From the NCBI GenBank assembly GCA_023269645.1, contig JAHFPR010000116.1, positions 1 to 6,606 of the forward strand: DNA of 6,606 nt, given 5' to 3'. A model generated the notes under the pieces. That model did no database searches, had not been told where the DNA came from, and saw only the letters and a list, made by a program, of their open reading frames with translations. The position numbers were made by a program, and so were the translations under genes. The stretch is from Alphaproteobacteria bacterium (lineage in GTDB: Bacteria; Pseudomonadota; Alphaproteobacteria; Rickettsiales; UBA8987). Every line of letters starts with the position of its first letter. The first letter of the stretch is position 1. Shown in pieces: positions 4,764 through 6,606 of the stretch.

Positions 4764-6138
4764 TGCCTTCCTCTTTTGGTTGGGGGAGTTCCTCGTGCTT
4801 TCCGGATGCAGGCGTACCAGACACGGATTTGGCGGCGCGGTTGCCGGATTGCTTGCCGAATGGCCTGGCTTCCGGTTCAGCTTCCGGCTTGCCCATGTTT
4901 TTCTGGCCAGCATCTTTCTGGTCTGTTTTCTCGCCGGTATCTTCCCGCACGATCACGCTCGATACAGGGGATACATCCAACCCCGCATCATGCAGTTTTT
5001 TGAGCCAGGCACTGATGCGCTTCACCGTAAGCGGATAGGCGTGGCCAACCACCAGCACGGTCTGGCCTTCTTCCATCACGGCTTTGCGCGCTTCCTCCAG
5101 CTTGCCGTCAATTGCTTCCTGCGAAAGTGTTTCATCCGCCACCATGAAATGCGGATAGATGGAAAGCCCGACCGATTCCGCGTCCTGCCGCAGAGAAGCG
5201 TTGGCGGGTTTTTCATTGTAAATCAGTGTTGTGCCCTGTTTATGCAATCCGTCAATGAGGGGCAGTGCCGTGACCAGCGAACGGGTGACGGTTTCATCCT
5301 CCGGGGCGAGCACGGCGGTGTAATCCTTCGCGGCGGTGAGCAGGGATTTCAGGCGGAACAGGTTTTTCTCCTTGCTGGCATCGTTCAGAATGGCGAGCGG
5401 GCCGGGATCGGTGAGGGGATAGCCCTCCGGCTCCAGCGGAAGATCAAGCAAGGCCTGATGCCCGACCTTGCGCACGGATTGAATCCATTGCTCCAGGTTG
5501 TTGGAATAGGGGGAAAAACTGAGTGCCACGCCGGGAGGGAGCCTGGCCGCCGCCTCCGCCAGCGAATGATCCAGCCCCATGCCGGTGATGATGACCACCA
5601 GCCGCGCCTTGCCGTTATAGGCGGGCGGAACGATGGATTCCGGCGTTGCGCCCGCAGGCAGGGCGGGGGCGGATTCGATTTCGATGGGAGCGGAGGCTGC
5701 TTCCTTGCTGCCTTCTTCCGGCTTGGGAGAGGTTCCTTCAGGTGTAGCTGCGGTTTCGCCGGGTTCCGGCTGTTTTTCTGGTTCCGTGGCCTGTTCCTTT
5801 GGAAGCTGCGGCCCGATTTCATCCGGGGTGGCGGCAGATGCCTCCTTGCCAGGTTCGGGGACAGGTTCGGGAGTGACGGCTTCCGCCGGAGCATCCGGTG
5901 TATCGGAGGAGATGGACGTGGAGGGAATCGTAGCGGCAGGCATCGGCTTTTCGGAACCGCGCTGGGTCACTTCCCCCGTTTCCGCTGCGATGATGACACG
6001 CTTGCCATCCTCCACCGCGCGGCTGGCTTTGGAGCTGTAGGAAAGCCCGACCTGCGTCAGGAAAAACGCGCACACGCCCGCCGCGACGAGAAACCCTCCC
6101 ATCCACAGATACTTACCCAGTTTTCCGGGCTGGCGCAT
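4744..6138 (-). CDS. Divergent polysaccharide deacetylase-like membrane protein (YibQ/DUF610 family)
   Basis: This 464-residue protein has a single N-terminal membrane anchor (about 11-30) and a Pro/Glu-rich periplasmic linker (about 60-170). The divergent deacetylase domain (about 177-398) shows ARLVVIITGMGLDHSLAEAA, LPPGVALSFSPYSNNLEQW, GHQALLDLPLEPEGYPLTDPGP, NLFRLKSLL, GHAYPLTVKRISAWLKKL and PVSSV, all typical of the family. A hydrophilic tail of about 65 residues rich in Lys, Glu and Gly follows. The fold is related to NodB-type deacetylases, but the Asp pair of many YibQ members (IDDLG) is replaced by ITGMG, so I doubt classical metal-dependent deacetylation. The family lies in the envelope and its substrate is not established. 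The ATG at 6138 has AAGGAG at 6150-6155. It sits 29 bases after ctpA and overlaps rppH by 20. Confidence 0.9.
   Translation of the reverse strand: MRQPGKLGKYLWMGGFLVAAGVCAFFLTQVGLSYSSKASRAVEDGKRVIIAAETGEVTQRGSEKPMPAATIPSTSISSDTPDAPAEAVTPEPVPEPGKEASAATPDEIGPQLPKEQATEPEKQPEPGETAATPEGTSPKPEEGSKEAASAPIEIESAPALPAGATPESIVPPAYNGKARLVVIITGMGLDHSLAEAAARLPPGVALSFSPYSNNLEQWIQSVRKVGHQALLDLPLEPEGYPLTDPGPLAILNDASKEKNLFRLKSLLTAAKDYTAVLAPEDETVTRSLVTALPLIDGLHKQGTTLIYNEKPANASLRQDAESVGLSIYPHFMVADETLSQEAIDGKLEEARKAVMEEGQTVLVVGHAYPLTVKRISAWLKKLHDAGLDVSPVSSVIVREDTGEKTDQKDAGQKNMGKPEAEPEARPFGKQSGNRAAKSVSGTPASGKHEELPQPKEEGNAPHPP
4747..4760 (-). other. C6-A-C7 homopolymer tract in the gene overlap
   Basis: The coding strand reads six C, an A, then seven C, just before the stop of the deacetylase-like gene and at codons 2-6 of rppH. 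The upstream frame reads Pro-His-Pro-Pro-stop, while the rppH frame reads Pro-Pro-Thr-Pro-Pro. Long C runs are prone to polymerase slippage. Loss of one C would carry the upstream frame into rppH. Confidence 0.6.
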
Positions 6139-6167
6139 CGCCGCTTTTTCTCCTTATCGTTACCCCA

Positions 6168-6606
6168 TCAATGCACGGTTTGCCCGGTGGTGGTGGCGCT
6201 GATGTGGCGATAAATGGCGAGGCCGTGCAGCAGATCCACCGCGCGCTGGAGCTGGTAATCCTGCTTGCTATCCTCGTCCTTATCCTTGACACTATCTTTG
6301 CCGGACTTGGCCTTTCCGTCTTTTCCATCTTTCCCGTCTTTGCCCTTGCCGTCCTTGTCTTTACCATCCTTGGGGGCATCTTTTTTATCATCCTTGGTAG
6401 CGGGTGGGGTGATGGGGGCATCCTGCTTTTTATCCTTGTCCGAAGCCGGGGTTTCCTTGCTGCTGCCTTTATCTTCCTGATCCGCGCCGGAGGAAGTTTC
6501 GGACGCTTTTTCATCCTTTTTATTCGGATTCGCCAGATGGCCGGGCAGCGTCGCTTCCGTGGTGCGCGAGGCACTCGTGATTTTGATCGGCTCCACCTTC
6601 GCGGGT
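6168..6606 (-). CDS. ctpA: C-terminal processing protease CtpA (S41), C-terminal part; 5' end outside window
   Basis: The frame runs in from the right edge with no start of its own and stops with TGA at 6168-6170. Only the last 145 residues are present, so the PDZ domain and the Ser/Lys catalytic pair lie outside the window. What identifies it is the C-terminal signature of alphaproteobacterial S41 proteases: VEPIKIT...LPGHLANPN, then after a gap DYQLQRAVDLLHGLAIY. These periplasmic proteases trim or degrade envelope proteins at their C termini. Between the two conserved blocks lies a Lys/Asp/Gly-rich stretch of about 87 residues, longer than I remember for the family. The following genes (deacetylase-like, rppH) are the expected neighbours and support the call. 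The GTG at 6596 is internal and not a real start. Confidence 0.85.
   Translation of the reverse strand, partial: PAKVEPIKITSASRTTEATLPGHLANPNKKDEKASETSSGADQEDKGSSKETPASDKDKKQDAPITPPATKDDKKDAPKDGKDKDGKGKDGKDGKDGKAKSGKDSVKDKDEDSKQDYQLQRAVDLLHGLAIYRHISATTTGQTVH
6264..6395 (-). repeat. Lys/Asp/Gly-rich low-complexity repeat in CtpA
   Basis: Residues encoded by 6395-6264 are built on K-D-G-K and K-D-K units (for example KDGKDKDGKGKDGKDGKDGK). Gly uses GGT, GGC, GGG and GGA, and Lys uses AAA and AAG without a fixed period. The repeat is therefore a protein-level composition bias and not a recent DNA duplication. It is highly charged and surely disordered. Confidence 0.8.

Noticed and set aside
4764..4913. 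Longer N terminus for rppH
   Set aside because: The extra 50 residues lie inside the upstream gene and are not family-like. The strong ribosome site directly precedes the ATG at 4763.
4347..5003. Plus-strand frame of 218 codons opposite rppH
   Set aside because: It is a shadow of the conserved Nudix gene on the other strand, with no recognisable domain.
4753..6213. Long plus-strand open frame (486 codons) opposite the deacetylase-like gene
   Set aside because: It is antisense to a well-supported family member. The product is Arg/Gly/His/Phe-rich with no domain, as expected from the codon bias of the opposite strand.

Overview
The window looks like a piece of an alphaproteobacterial chromosome with moderately high GC. 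The strongest sign is the minus-strand run at the right: a C-terminal processing protease (ctpA, its 3' part only), a divergent polysaccharide deacetylase-like membrane protein, and an RNA pyrophosphohydrolase with a clear Nudix box. This order is familiar from alphaproteobacteria. The FecR-domain protein and the form of the deacetylase-like protein fit the same group. I cannot place it below class level.

Layout from left to right. (1) Positions 1-1956, minus strand: a two-gene operon with a small exported TPR protein followed by a secreted FecR-domain protein. The FecR gene runs off the left edge and carries a 17-residue repeat block and a Ser/Thr/Gly linker built on a 36-bp DNA repeat. (2) Positions 1957-2169: a 213-bp divergent spacer with a candidate promoter for the TPR-FecR operon and a perfect 7-3-7 inverted repeat upstream of the next gene. 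(3) Positions 2170-2646, plus strand: a stand-alone cyclic-nucleotide-binding domain protein with no DNA-binding domain. (4) Positions 2654-2737: a palindromic dispersed-type repeat made of two hairpin-forming arms, which fills the convergent gap. (5) Positions 2738-3673, minus strand: three tightly packed genes (179, 41 and 90 residues) that I do not recognise. The 41-residue gene has an excellent ribosome binding site and overlaps its upstream neighbour. (6) Positions 3762-4271, plus strand: an unrecognised membrane protein with a cleavable-looking signal peptide and about four membrane segments, ending 3 bp from the convergent rppH stop. (7) Positions 4275-6606, minus strand: ctpA, deacetylase-like gene, rppH, with a 29-bp gap and a 20-bp overlap between successive genes.

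How the parts may work together: most products are predicted to be exported or envelope-associated (TPR, FecR, four-helix membrane protein, deacetylase-like protein, CtpA). The two clear cytoplasmic proteins are a nucleotide sensor domain and an mRNA 5'-end processing enzyme. CtpA-type proteases and divergent deacetylase-like proteins are usually linked to envelope maintenance. Their co-transcription with RppH is a common arrangement rather than a proven functional link. I see no mobile element with a transposase, no CRISPR array, no tRNA or rRNA, and no complete new system. The least explained parts are the 179/41/90 gene trio, the FecR repeat block and the compensated palindromic repeat.
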